A DNA stretch of 64,000 nt. It comes from an uncultured Bacteroidales bacterium. Its GTDB lineage: Bacteria; Bacteroidota; Bacteroidia; Bacteroidales; F082. Location of the stretch: positions 1-64,000 of the forward strand of contig CAJOIS010000014.1 of assembly GCA_905234645.1 (NCBI GenBank), written 5' to 3'. The notes below the pieces were generated by a model, which did no database searches, was not told where the DNA came from, and saw only the letters and a list, made by a program, of their open reading frames with translations. This document shows positions 1 to 7,705 of the stretch, piece by piece (positions within the stretch are counted from its first letter, which is position 1; each line of letters begins with the position of its first letter). The translations under genes were made by a program, and so were the position numbers.

Positions 1-588
1 GCCGAAGACACGGTGATGTTTCATTCTTATGTGTTTGCATCCCAGTCCATCCCAAAAGAAATAGAACTACGAATGAGAGGCCATTCCCTGCCCGACAACG
101 CCAAAATCTCCTTGGATCAGCTTCGGTATCTCACACTTCCCTACTACGACTACGACGGCAATGTACAAATCGGTGAAATGGTATGCAACAAAGCCATCGC
201 CCATGATTTGCTTTGCATCTTCAAAACCTTGTTTTCGCAGGCATATCCCATCTATAGCATCCGCTTAGTGGACGATTTTGATGCCGACGACGAAGCCTCG
301 ATGCGGGCCAACAACACCTCTTGCTTCAACTACCGCAACAAAGCGGGCGTCAACATGCTTTCGCGCCACGCCATGGGTATGGCGGTTGACATCAACCCGT
401 TGCAAAACCCTTGTGTGAGAGGCAAACGTATTCGCCCGACAACAGCAGAGGAGTACGCGGATAGAAGCCAGGATTTCGAGCACAAAATCGACAAAAACGA
501 CTTCTGTGTGGAAGTCTTCACTTCTTATGGGTTCAAATGGGGAGGCCGCTGGAACAGCACGAAAGACTACCAGCATTTTGAGAAATAA
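1..588 (+). CDS. M15-family peptidase (VanY/D-Ala carboxypeptidase-like), 5' end outside window
   Basis: The reading frame is open to the left edge, so the protein is partial; a GTG at 13 could start it but nothing supports that. The C-terminal half carries the M15 zinc signature: SRHAMGMAVDINP supplies the first His and the Asp, and DYQHFEK close to the C-terminus supplies the last His, preceded by a KWGGRW segment typical of the VanY/M15C-like group. Such enzymes cleave D-Ala-D-Ala or L-Ala-D-Glu bonds in peptidoglycan peptides in the periplasm. The signal peptide, if any, is off the window. The gene converges with pheS across a palindromic repeat. Family call is firm; substrate is unknown. 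Confidence 0.85.
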   Translation, partial: AEDTVMFHSYVFASQSIPKEIELRMRGHSLPDNAKISLDQLRYLTLPYYDYDGNVQIGEMVCNKAIAHDLLCIFKTLFSQAYPIYSIRLVDDFDADDEASMRANNTSCFNYRNKAGVNMLSRHAMGMAVDINPLQNPCVRGKRIRPTTAEEYADRSQDFEHKIDKNDFCVEVFTSYGFKWGGRWNSTKDYQHFEK

Positions 589-602
589 TCGGACATAAAA
601 AA

Positions 603-632
603 TGTAGAGACGCGCCATGGCACGTCTCTACA
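603..632. repeat. 30-nt palindromic repeat between convergent genes
   Basis: Two 10-nt arms, TGTAGAGACG and CGTCTCTACA, surround a partly symmetric centre (CGCCATGGCA). It lies between two convergent genes and could act as a bidirectional terminator. The same arm sequence recurs, degraded on one side, inside the rhamnosidase gene at 53595-53624, so this is an interspersed repeat rather than a local terminator only. Confidence 0.8.
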
Positions 633-654
633 AATGTTTTGATGTTTAATTGCT

Positions 655-1686
655 TTACGCCAATTCGAACTGCTCCAAGAACTTCAGGTCGTTCTCGAAG
701 AACAATCTCAGGTCGTTGATGCCGTATTTCAGCATGGCGATGCGTTCCACGCCCATGCCGAAAGCGAAGCCGGTGTATTTCTCCGGGTCGATGCCGCTGG
801 CGATAAGGATGTTGGGGTCGCACATGCCACAGCCCAAAATTTCAACCCAACCCGTGTGCTTGCAAATGTTGCAGCCCTTGCCACCGCAGATGTTGCACGA
901 GATGTCCATCTCGGCTGAGGTCTCAGTGAAGGGGAAATACGAAGGACGGAAACGCACCTTGGTGCCCTCGCCGAAGAACTCCTGCACGAAGTGGTACAAG
1001 GTCTGCTTGAGGTCGGCAAACGACACGTTCTCGTCGATGTACAAACCCTCAATCTGGTGGAAGATGCAGTGGGCACGTGCCGAGATAGCCTCGTTGCGGA
1101 ACACGCGGCCGGGAGCGATGATGCGGATGGGAGGTTGGTTCTTTTCCATCACGCGAACTTGCACACTTGACGTATGGGTGCGCAGCAGCACATCCGATGC
1201 CTTGTTGACATTGGGCTCCTTGCTAATGAAGAAGGTGTCCTGCATGTCGCGGGCAGGATGATCGAGCGGGAAGTTCAAGGCCGAGAACACATGGTAGTCG
1301 TCCTCGATTTCGGGACCTTCGGCAATGGTAAAGCCGAGGTGCGAGAAAATCTCGTTGATGTCGCGGCGCACGATGGACAGCGGGTGACGGGCACCCTTCA
1401 TGTCGGCGGCGGGCATGCTCATGTCGAAACCCGCATCGTTGCTGTGCTGGCTCTCAAATTTCTGGAGTTGTTCTTCCACCTTGTCTTGCACGGTGTTCTT
1501 CAACTCATTGAGCTTCATGCCCATCTCCTTGCGGAGTTCGGGAGCCACATTCTTGAAGTCGGCAAACAAAGCGGGGATGACACCCTTCTTGCTCAGATAG
1601 GTGATGCGGAAGTTTTCCAAGGCCTCCTTGCTGTCGGCCTGGAAGTCACGCACCTGGGATAATATCTCTTCGATTCTTTCTTTCAT
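655..1686 (-). CDS. pheS: Phenylalanine--tRNA ligase alpha subunit
   Basis: Catalytic subunit of the (alpha-beta)2 cytoplasmic enzyme that charges tRNA-Phe. The 343 aa match the family. Residues 1-90 form the charged helical N-terminal arm; the class II core follows, with motif 2 (FRNEAISARAHCIFHQIEG, about 196-214) and motif 3 (GFAFGMGVERIAMLKYG, about 306-322). A four-cysteine cluster at about 264-290 (CNICGG, CNIC, CGMC) looks like a metal knuckle; I recall it from Bacteroidota PheS but did not check. The start ATG at 1686 begins MKERIEEIL as expected. It lies 11 nt downstream of the cyclophilin gene on the same strand and has no promoter of its own that I can see. No pheT is adjacent. Confidence 0.97.
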   Translation of the reverse strand: MKERIEEILSQVRDFQADSKEALENFRITYLSKKGVIPALFADFKNVAPELRKEMGMKLNELKNTVQDKVEEQLQKFESQHSNDAGFDMSMPAADMKGARHPLSIVRRDINEIFSHLGFTIAEGPEIEDDYHVFSALNFPLDHPARDMQDTFFISKEPNVNKASDVLLRTHTSSVQVRVMEKNQPPIRIIAPGRVFRNEAISARAHCIFHQIEGLYIDENVSFADLKQTLYHFVQEFFGEGTKVRFRPSYFPFTETSAEMDISCNICGGKGCNICKHTGWVEILGCGMCDPNILIASGIDPEKYTGFAFGMGVERIAMLKYGINDLRLFFENDLKFLEQFELA

Positions 1687-1697
1687 GGAAGTAACAA

Positions 1698-2357
1698 TTA
1701 ATGGCAGCAGCTTTTCCCACAGTTCTTTTCGATGGTGATGGAGAGGATGGTGACAGCCTCAACGGGGACATCACCAGGACCTGTCTTCACGGCAGCAATC
1801 TTGTCGACAACATCCAAACCTTCGGTCACTTCGCCAAACACGGTGTAATCGCCATCGAGATGGGGAGTGCCACCCACGGTCTGGTATGCCTGACGCTGAC
1901 GGGCGTTGAACACCTTGCCCATGCGGCTTTCAAACATATCCAAGGTCTTCTCGTCGTACACCTTGCCTTGCACGATATAGAACTGCGAGCCACTAGAGGC
2001 TTTCTTGGGATTCACCTGGTCGGGCTTGCGGGCAGCAGCCAAGGCGCCTTTCTTGTGAAAATGGTTGTCCGTAATCTCAGCAGGGACGGTATAACCCGGG
2101 TCGAGACGACCGTCGGCATTCTGTCCGCCTTGAATCATGAATTGGTTGATGACGCGGTGGAAAAGCGAACCATTGTACCAGCCTTCGTCGATCAACTTGA
2201 TGAAGTTGTCGCGGTGCTGCGGAGTGTCGTTATAAAGTTTTGCTTTGATGGTCCCCATGCTGGTCTTGATGACGACGACGGTTTCCTTTTCTGTTGCTTT
2301 CTGCGCTTGGCAAGTCAATCCGACCAGAACCAAAGCGGCTAAAATCAGTCTTTTCAT
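1698..2357 (-). CDS. Periplasmic cyclophilin-type peptidyl-prolyl cis-trans isomerase
   Basis: A 219-aa protein with a cleavable signal peptide (MKRLILAALVLVGLTCQA) and one cyclophilin domain (about 26-210). Catalytic-site motifs are FHRVINQFMIQGG, GSQFYIV and FGEVTEGLDVVDKI. It should assist folding of exported proteins in the periplasm by isomerising X-Pro bonds. The C-terminus CGKSCCH is unusually rich in Cys and could bind a metal or form a disulfide; that is inference. It sits between the DUF4270 gene (31-nt gap) and pheS (11-nt gap) and is probably co-transcribed with them. Confidence 0.93.
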   Translation of the reverse strand: MKRLILAALVLVGLTCQAQKATEKETVVVIKTSMGTIKAKLYNDTPQHRDNFIKLIDEGWYNGSLFHRVINQFMIQGGQNADGRLDPGYTVPAEITDNHFHKKGALAAARKPDQVNPKKASSGSQFYIVQGKVYDEKTLDMFESRMGKVFNARQRQAYQTVGGTPHLDGDYTVFGEVTEGLDVVDKIAAVKTGPGDVPVEAVTILSITIEKNCGKSCCH

Positions 2358-2388
2358 ATTTTGAAATGTTTTATTGTTGTCGATTATA

Positions 2389-3738
2389 TCATTCGTTTAC
2401 GAGAGAATACGTTACCTCAAGTCGCATTTTCTTGTCTTGTGTCGACTGCGGACCATTGATAAGCATGCGATAGGCGTTATAGCCGGCCCCGTTGATACCC
2501 AAACTCAAGCCGTGGTTTTCTCTCTTTTCCGAGATCACTTTCTGCATATATTCCGAAATGCGGAAGATCACAGCCTTCTCGGTGGAGTTGTAACTGCCTC
2601 CAAAATAACTGGTGCCTTCGTAATAGTCGGGCAAGAGATAGGTGGTGCTATCAGCATTGAAGCCAAGCAGTATGAAGTTGGATGGCAAGCGGAATACGGA
2701 ATCCACCGACGTTTCGTCAACAGGCAGCACGAGTTTGGCCTCATTGATGACGATGTGGCTACCCTCAAGCGAGTCGCTCCAATGCTCTAAATGAGGCAGA
2801 TAAAGACGTGTCCTGATACCACCCATGGTCTGCAGATAGGCTGTCTGTTGTCCTAATGCCACATTGCCGTTGACAAGCTGGTCAACGAACTCGGGGCTGC
2901 CTTGCGTGTAGTCATGGTCGATATGGTTGAAAAACACATCCGATGAGGTCACATAATAGTCGTAACGCATCGCTTTCTCAGGCGTTTCTGCATTATGATA
3001 ATAAAGTTGCAACAACGTGTAAGTGTTATCGGTCATGCTTACCAAAGTAATGGCGCCAGGTTGGCTTATGGGGTCACATGCCACATAAAGACCCTTGAAA
3101 GCGTTTTTGAAATAGTCAGGTTGGGTGTAAGACGTTGAATCAAGATTCATCAGATACTCTCCCAAAGCGGCACTAAGCGGGATACGAATGATGGCATGAC
3201 GAACGGTGTCGGTGTTCAGCACATGCATTGCGGTTTTAGGATAAGGCCTGAACTGATATCCGTTGGCGTGATCGATGGGGTTGAAATCAACCATAGAGTG
3301 GTTGTAATAAGAAGAACTGCTCGACAAAGAATCAGTCATCTCGTACACATGGACGGTTTGCATGACGGTGGTGTCGCCATAATAATTGGCGATGCTCAGC
3401 TGTAGCACCAAGGAGTCCAACACGGGGTTGGCGCCGAAACTCTGACCAGCCAACGACAAGCGGAACTGTGAGAAGAAGCCTGCTTCGGAGGTGCCAAAGA
3501 CAGGGTCTTTCATACTACCCAATAGCGCATAGCTGACATTTTTTGTGCTGACGGAGTCAAAATAGGAATGACACACGATTTCCACCGTGTCGGTATGGTA
3601 AACGCCGATGTAGTCGCTATCGGAAATGAGGTTATTGCCAATGGTCTCGGGCGACTTCTTGCAAGCCGCAAAAGCCAACAGCAACGTGCCCATCATTAAT
3701 GCCAAGCAAGTTCGAGCGGTTGAATGATATGTTTTCAT
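2389..3738 (-). CDS. DUF4270-family lipoprotein
   Basis: A 449-aa lipoprotein: the signal ends in LLLAFAAC, with the lipidated Cys at about 26. The region GSMKDPVFGTSEAGFFSQFRL and the all-beta character through the rest are typical of DUF4270, a Bacteroidota family of surface or outer-membrane lipoproteins without a settled function. It lies 61 nt downstream of the glycogen-synthase-like gene, an arrangement I recall from other Bacteroidales. Family assignment comes from recalled motifs, not a search. Confidence 0.85.
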   Translation of the reverse strand: MKTYHSTARTCLALMMGTLLLAFAACKKSPETIGNNLISDSDYIGVYHTDTVEIVCHSYFDSVSTKNVSYALLGSMKDPVFGTSEAGFFSQFRLSLAGQSFGANPVLDSLVLQLSIANYYGDTTVMQTVHVYEMTDSLSSSSSYYNHSMVDFNPIDHANGYQFRPYPKTAMHVLNTDTVRHAIIRIPLSAALGEYLMNLDSTSYTQPDYFKNAFKGLYVACDPISQPGAITLVSMTDNTYTLLQLYYHNAETPEKAMRYDYYVTSSDVFFNHIDHDYTQGSPEFVDQLVNGNVALGQQTAYLQTMGGIRTRLYLPHLEHWSDSLEGSHIVINEAKLVLPVDETSVDSVFRLPSNFILLGFNADSTTYLLPDYYEGTSYFGGSYNSTEKAVIFRISEYMQKVISEKRENHGLSLGINGAGYNAYRMLINGPQSTQDKKMRLEVTYSLVNE

Positions 3739-3799
3739 TGATGTTCGGAATTTTTTCGTTTGATGTTATTCGCGATGAATTAACTCGAAAAGGCTGTTC

Positions 3800-4624
3800 T
3801 TATTGTTTTTGCAGGATGGCATCGTAAAATTCGTTGCATGCCTGGGCATAGTGCACCTGTTCCTTGTAGGTCAGCACAGGCTTCTTGACCGTCTGCAAAT
3901 ACTCTTCAATCTCGGGGTTGAGATGCTCCGTGCTGATGACGATGCCGTCGGAATAGTCGATGGCGGCCTTGGTCAAGTTGACATAGTTGGCCTCCTTAAA
4001 GTATTTGAGGTCCTTGGCTGTCATGCCCGGAAGCTTCATTTTCTTTTCGAAGCCAGCCTTGAAATCTTCCGTAAAGGCGTCGTCGTAAATGGAATAAATG
4101 ATCTTCGACTCATTGAACAACGGGTTGTCCCTGACGTTCATGGCCCGCTTGATGTAGACAGGCATCAAAGCCGAAATCCAGCCGTGGCAGTGGATGACAT
4201 CGGGCGACCAATTGAGTTTCTTCACCGTCTCGATGACGCCACGTGTGAAGAACACGCAACGGCTGTCGTTGTCCTCGCAAAACACGCCATTTTCGTCATA
4301 CATCAAGTATTTCTTCTTCGTGAAAAAGTCGTCATTGTCAATGAAATAAATCTGCATCCTCGCCTTTTGTATCGAAGCCACCTTGATGATCAAGGGGTGG
4401 TCGGTATCGTTGATGATGAGATTCATACCCGACAGGCGAATCACTTCGTGGAGCTGGTTGCGACGCTCGTTGATGATGCCATAGCGAGGCATGAAGATGC
4501 GGATTTCCTTACCGCTTTCTTGAGTGGCCTGAGGCAGGTAGCGCCCGACGAGACTCATCGGCGTTTCCGGCAAGTAGGGGGCGATTTCCTGATGGACGAA
4601 TAGTACTCTTGTCTTGCTTGTCAT
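3800..4624 (-). CDS. Glycogen/starch synthase-like protein, short GT5 N-terminal-domain form
   Basis: A 274-aa cytosolic protein resembling the N-terminal Rossmann half of GT5 glycogen synthases: the start TRVLFVHQEIAPYLPET, the segment IRIFMPRYGIINERR, and the DVIHCHGWISALMPVY stretch that in GT5 enzymes precedes the glucosyl-acceptor site. The C-terminal nucleotide-sugar half of a full ~480-aa enzyme is absent. I recall short forms of this kind next to panC and DUF4270 in Bacteroidota. Catalytic competence is therefore doubtful. The start was set to ATG 4624, because a longer ATG at 4663 lies upstream of the -7 promoter box (4651-4658, minus strand). Confidence 0.85.
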   Translation of the reverse strand: MTSKTRVLFVHQEIAPYLPETPMSLVGRYLPQATQESGKEIRIFMPRYGIINERRNQLHEVIRLSGMNLIINDTDHPLIIKVASIQKARMQIYFIDNDDFFTKKKYLMYDENGVFCEDNDSRCVFFTRGVIETVKKLNWSPDVIHCHGWISALMPVYIKRAMNVRDNPLFNESKIIYSIYDDAFTEDFKAGFEKKMKLPGMTAKDLKYFKEANYVNLTKAAIDYSDGIVISTEHLNPEIEEYLQTVKKPVLTYKEQVHYAQACNEFYDAILQKQ

Positions 4625-4650
4625 GGGCTGTTTGTCTTGCTTTGAAACTA

Positions 4651-4684
4651 CAAAATTACGCATTTAAGAAAAACCTTATCTTTG
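4651..4684. promoter_or_regulatory. Divergent promoters of the glycogen-synthase-like gene and meaB
   Basis: Two Bacteroidota -7 boxes (TAnnTTTG) face away from each other: TAATTTTG on the minus strand (4658-4651) and TATCTTTG on the plus strand (4677-4684). They decide the starts of both flanking genes: ATG 4624 leftward and ATG 4707 rightward. Confidence 0.75.
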
Positions 4685-4706
4685 CCGATTGAAAACAGCG
4701 CTCGCC

Positions 4707-5825
4707 ATGGAATACGAACACTTTGAAAATCAGGAACATGAATGGGAGTCAAACCTCAAGGTGACCGAGGGCGTCGACGGACCCATCCAAGTCAACCCGA
4801 ACGCCTTGGAGCGCATGAAACGCCATCATCAGCAACTCATGCCGCTCGAATGGTATGTCAACGGTATCCTGCAAGGCGACCGCGTGGCACTCAGCAAGGC
4901 CATCACCCTAGTGGAGAGCGCCTTGCCCAAGCATCAGGAGTTGGCGCAACAAATCATCGCAGAGTGTTTGCCTCATTCCGGCAAGGCCTTGCGACTAGGC
5001 ATCACAGGCGTGCCTGGCGCTGGAAAGAGCACCTTCATTGAAGCTTTGGGCGTGCATCTGTGCAACAAAGGCCAGAAACTCGCGGTCTTGGCCATCGACC
5101 CATCAAGCCAACGCTCCAAGGGCAGTATCTTAGGCGACAAGACACGTATGGAAACGCTCTCCGTGCATCCCAACGCCTACATCCGACCCTCGGCCTCGGC
5201 GGGCACCTTGGGTGGTGTGGCCAGAAAGACACGCGAGACGATAATTCTCTGCGAAGCAGCGGGGTACGACACTATCTTTGTAGAGACGGTGGGCGTGGGA
5301 CAATCCGAGACGGCGGTGCATTCCATGGTCGATTTCTTCCTTTTGATCCTCATCAGCGGTGCTGGCGACGAGCTGCAAGGTATCAAGCGCGGCATCATGG
5401 AGATGGCCGACGGCATCGCCGTAAACAAAGCCGATGGCGACAATGTGATGCGCGCCAACCGCGCCGCTGCCGAATGCCGCAACGCGCTGCATCTCTTCCC
5501 CCTGCCCGAGTCGGGACAAGAACCCAAAGTGATGACCTGCTCCGCCTTGACGGGTTTCCAGATTGACGAGGTGTGGCAGATGGTCGCTGACCACGTGCAG
5601 GCCATCCGTGACAACGGTTACCTCTACAAGAAACGCGCACAGCAAGATGTTCAAATGATGTTCGACACCATGGATGCCGCCTTGAAGAACGATTTCTACC
5701 AAAACCAATTGGTGGCCGACCTTTTGCCCTTAGTTGAAAGCGATGTGCGCGGCCAAAGGATGAGCGCCTATATCGGGGCGCAGAAATTGCTGGATGCTTA
5801 TTTTAATATGCTGAAACGGGAATAA
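4707..5825 (+). CDS. meaB: Methylmalonyl-CoA mutase-associated GTPase MeaB (ArgK family)
   Basis: G3E-family P-loop GTPase that protects and reloads adenosylcobalamin-dependent methylmalonyl-CoA mutase during propionate/succinate interconversion. The Walker A motif is GVPGAGKST; SSQRSKGSILGDKTRME, IVETVGVGQSE-type switch II (read here as FVETVGVGQSE) and the NKADGD guanine-binding motif follow. The C-terminal helix ends in a dimerisation arm typical of MeaB. The start at ATG 4707 gives 372 aa; a TTG at 4689 is only 4 nt past the -7 box and is unlikely. No mutA/mutB lies in the window. Confidence 0.95.
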   Translation: MEYEHFENQEHEWESNLKVTEGVDGPIQVNPNALERMKRHHQQLMPLEWYVNGILQGDRVALSKAITLVESALPKHQELAQQIIAECLPHSGKALRLGITGVPGAGKSTFIEALGVHLCNKGQKLAVLAIDPSSQRSKGSILGDKTRMETLSVHPNAYIRPSASAGTLGGVARKTRETIILCEAAGYDTIFVETVGVGQSETAVHSMVDFFLLILISGAGDELQGIKRGIMEMADGIAVNKADGDNVMRANRAAAECRNALHLFPLPESGQEPKVMTCSALTGFQIDEVWQMVADHVQAIRDNGYLYKKRAQQDVQMMFDTMDAALKNDFYQNQLVADLLPLVESDVRGQRMSAYIGAQKLLDAYFNMLKRE

Positions 5826-6062
5826 TCATTCCGACATTATTCGATATTCCTCCGCCTTCGTCTCATCTCCATTGAGGGTATATAATTCGTATAAATTGCG
5901 ATACACCTCCTTACGGACGTTTTCTTCCGCCTTAGTAAAAGGCCCTTCGCCTAATTTGGCTAACACGCGCTCATATTCCGCTATCAATTTCTGACCTTCC
6001 TCGCCGTTGGCTTCCATGGTCTTAGCGTTGTTGAAGGCAATCATCCAATCTCTTAGTGCCAT
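5826..6062 (-). CDS. Small hypothetical protein (78 aa)
   Basis: A short, charged, apparently all-helical cytosolic protein (starts MALRDWMIAFNNAKTM). The last 40 residues (TKAEENVRKEVYRNLYELYTL…) resemble one tetratricopeptide-like helix pair. It has no signal peptide or membrane segment. Its stop abuts the meaB stop, and its start lies about 40 nt from the glnA promoter on the other strand. I do not recognise the family. It is believed real because it fills the gap exactly and has ordinary codon use. Confidence 0.6.
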   Translation of the reverse strand: MALRDWMIAFNNAKTMEANGEEGQKLIAEYERVLAKLGEGPFTKAEENVRKEVYRNLYELYTLNGDETKAEEYRIMSE

Positions 6063-6073
6063 ATTTTCTTTAT

Positions 6074-6107
6074 TTTGTTTGCCGTTGAATTATTATTGTT
6101 ATCTTTG
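6074..6107 (+). promoter_or_regulatory. Promoter of glnA
   Basis: A -7 box TATCTTTG (6100-6107) follows TTTG boxes at 6074-6077 and 6078-6081 at about the spacing of the Bacteroides -33 element. The ATG is 45 nt downstream. Confidence 0.75.
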
Positions 6108-6152
6108 CGCAAAATTAGTAAATCCAACAAAAAACAACGAAAATATTTAGAA

Positions 6153-7664
6153 ATGGACTCAAGAATTGCCATGAACCCCAATCGTCTGGTGCAGTACCTC
6201 CAGAAGCCTGCAGCAGAGTTCACTCGCGCTGACATCATCCGTTATTGCGAGGAAAACCAAATCGAATTCGTCAACTTCCACTATTGTGGATGGGACGGCA
6301 AGCTGAAGACCTTGAACTTCGTGATCCACAGCCTCGAACACCTCGAGAACATCCTCACCGCCGGTGAGCGTGTCGACGGCTCGAGCCTCTTCCCCTTCAT
6401 CGAAGCCGGCAAGAGCGACCTCTATGTGGTGCCGAAGTATAAGACGGCCTTCCGCAACCCCTTCACCGAGACACCTACCCTCGACATCCTCTGCTCGTTC
6501 TACAACCGCGACGGCGAGCCTTTCGAGAGCTCACCTGAGCACATCCTCCACAAGGCTCACGAAGTCTTTAAGAAGACCACGGGCTTGCAGATGGAGACCA
6601 TGGGCGAGCTGGAATACTATATCATCGCCGACGACGAGGAAATCTACGAAGTGCCTGACCAGAAGGGCTACCATGAGAGCGCCCCGTTCAACAAGTTCAC
6701 CGAGTACCGCGTCGAGGCCATGCGCCTCATCGCCCAGGCTGGCGGCTTGATTAAGTACGGTCACTCCGAAGTGGGTAACTTCACCTACGACGGCAAGATC
6801 TACGAGCAGAACGAAATCGAGTTCCTGCCCACCAACATCGAAGACGCCGCCGACCAACTCGTGGTCGCCAAGTGGATCATGCGCCAGCTGGCCTACGAAT
6901 ACGGCGTCACCCTGACCTTCGCCCCGAAGATCACTGTGGGCAAGGCTGGAAGCGGCATGCACGTCCACTGCAAGTTCACGAAGGACGGCAAGAGCGTCAT
7001 GGTCAACAAGGGCGAACTCAGCGACTACGGCAAGAAAGCCATCGCCGGCTACATGGTGGCTGGCACCTCGCTGCCTGCCTTCGGCAACCCCAACCCGCTG
7101 TCGTTCCTGCGCCTCGTGCCCCATCAGGAAGCCCCGACCTCGCTGTGCTGGTCCTACAGCAACCGCAGCGCCTTGGTGCGCGTGCCGCTGGGCTGGATCA
7201 ACAATGGCAAGGACATGTCGGCCAACGCCAACCCGCTGGAGAAGAAGTCGAACAAGGACTTCAGCGAGAAGCAGACCTTCGAATGGCGCGCCTCCGACGG
7301 CTGCGCCGACATGTACCTGCTGATGGCCGCCCTCTGCGCCGCCGCACGTCATGGCTTCGAGATGCCCAACGCACTCGAAATCGCCGAAAAGACCTACGTC
7401 GGCCTCGGCGTCAACATCCACGACGACAAGAACAAGAAATTGCAGGAGTCGCTGGAACAACTGCCCGACAGCTGCGTGGCCGCCGCCAAGGAACTCGACA
7501 AGGACCGTGAGATCTACACCGCCAAGGGCGTGTTCTCCGACGCCATCGTCGACTACATGATCAAATACCTCACCAGCTTCAACGATGCCAACCTCCGCAA
7601 GGAACTGGGCAACGACACCGAGAAGATCCTGAAATTGGTGAAGGAAAACATTCACGTAGGATAA
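6153..7664 (+). CDS. glnA: Glutamine synthetase (class I-type)
   Basis: ATP-dependent condensation of glutamate and ammonia to glutamine in the cytosol, the main ammonia-assimilation step. The 503 aa match the class I size, not the ~730-aa GSIII type also found in Bacteroidales. Seen: the beta-grasp N-terminal domain; DGSSLFPFIEAGKSDLY (the DGSS loop); GELEYYI, the metal-binding Glu region; AGSGMHVHCKF, with the His of the ATP/metal site; and NRSALVRVPLGW, with the substrate Arg residues. The start ATG 6153 was chosen over an upstream in-frame ATG at 6075, which lies before the promoter box. GC-rich third positions suggest high expression. A strong hairpin follows the stop. Confidence 0.95.
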   Translation: MDSRIAMNPNRLVQYLQKPAAEFTRADIIRYCEENQIEFVNFHYCGWDGKLKTLNFVIHSLEHLENILTAGERVDGSSLFPFIEAGKSDLYVVPKYKTAFRNPFTETPTLDILCSFYNRDGEPFESSPEHILHKAHEVFKKTTGLQMETMGELEYYIIADDEEIYEVPDQKGYHESAPFNKFTEYRVEAMRLIAQAGGLIKYGHSEVGNFTYDGKIYEQNEIEFLPTNIEDAADQLVVAKWIMRQLAYEYGVTLTFAPKITVGKAGSGMHVHCKFTKDGKSVMVNKGELSDYGKKAIAGYMVAGTSLPAFGNPNPLSFLRLVPHQEAPTSLCWSYSNRSALVRVPLGWINNGKDMSANANPLEKKSNKDFSEKQTFEWRASDGCADMYLLMAALCAAARHGFEMPNALEIAEKTYVGLGVNIHDDKNKKLQESLEQLPDSCVAAAKELDKDREIYTAKGVFSDAIVDYMIKYLTSFNDANLRKELGNDTEKILKLVKENIHVG

Positions 7665-7669
7665 TTTGG

Positions 7670-7691
7670 TTTTTCGGCCATAGCCGAAAAA
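7670..7691 (+). terminator. Hairpin terminator after glnA
   Basis: TTTTTCGGC and GCCGAAAAA form a perfect 9-bp stem with a CATA loop directly after the glnA stop and before the glycosyltransferase gene. It is symmetrical enough to work in either direction. Confidence 0.75.
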
Positions 7692-7705
7692 AACATTGAA
7701 ATGCC

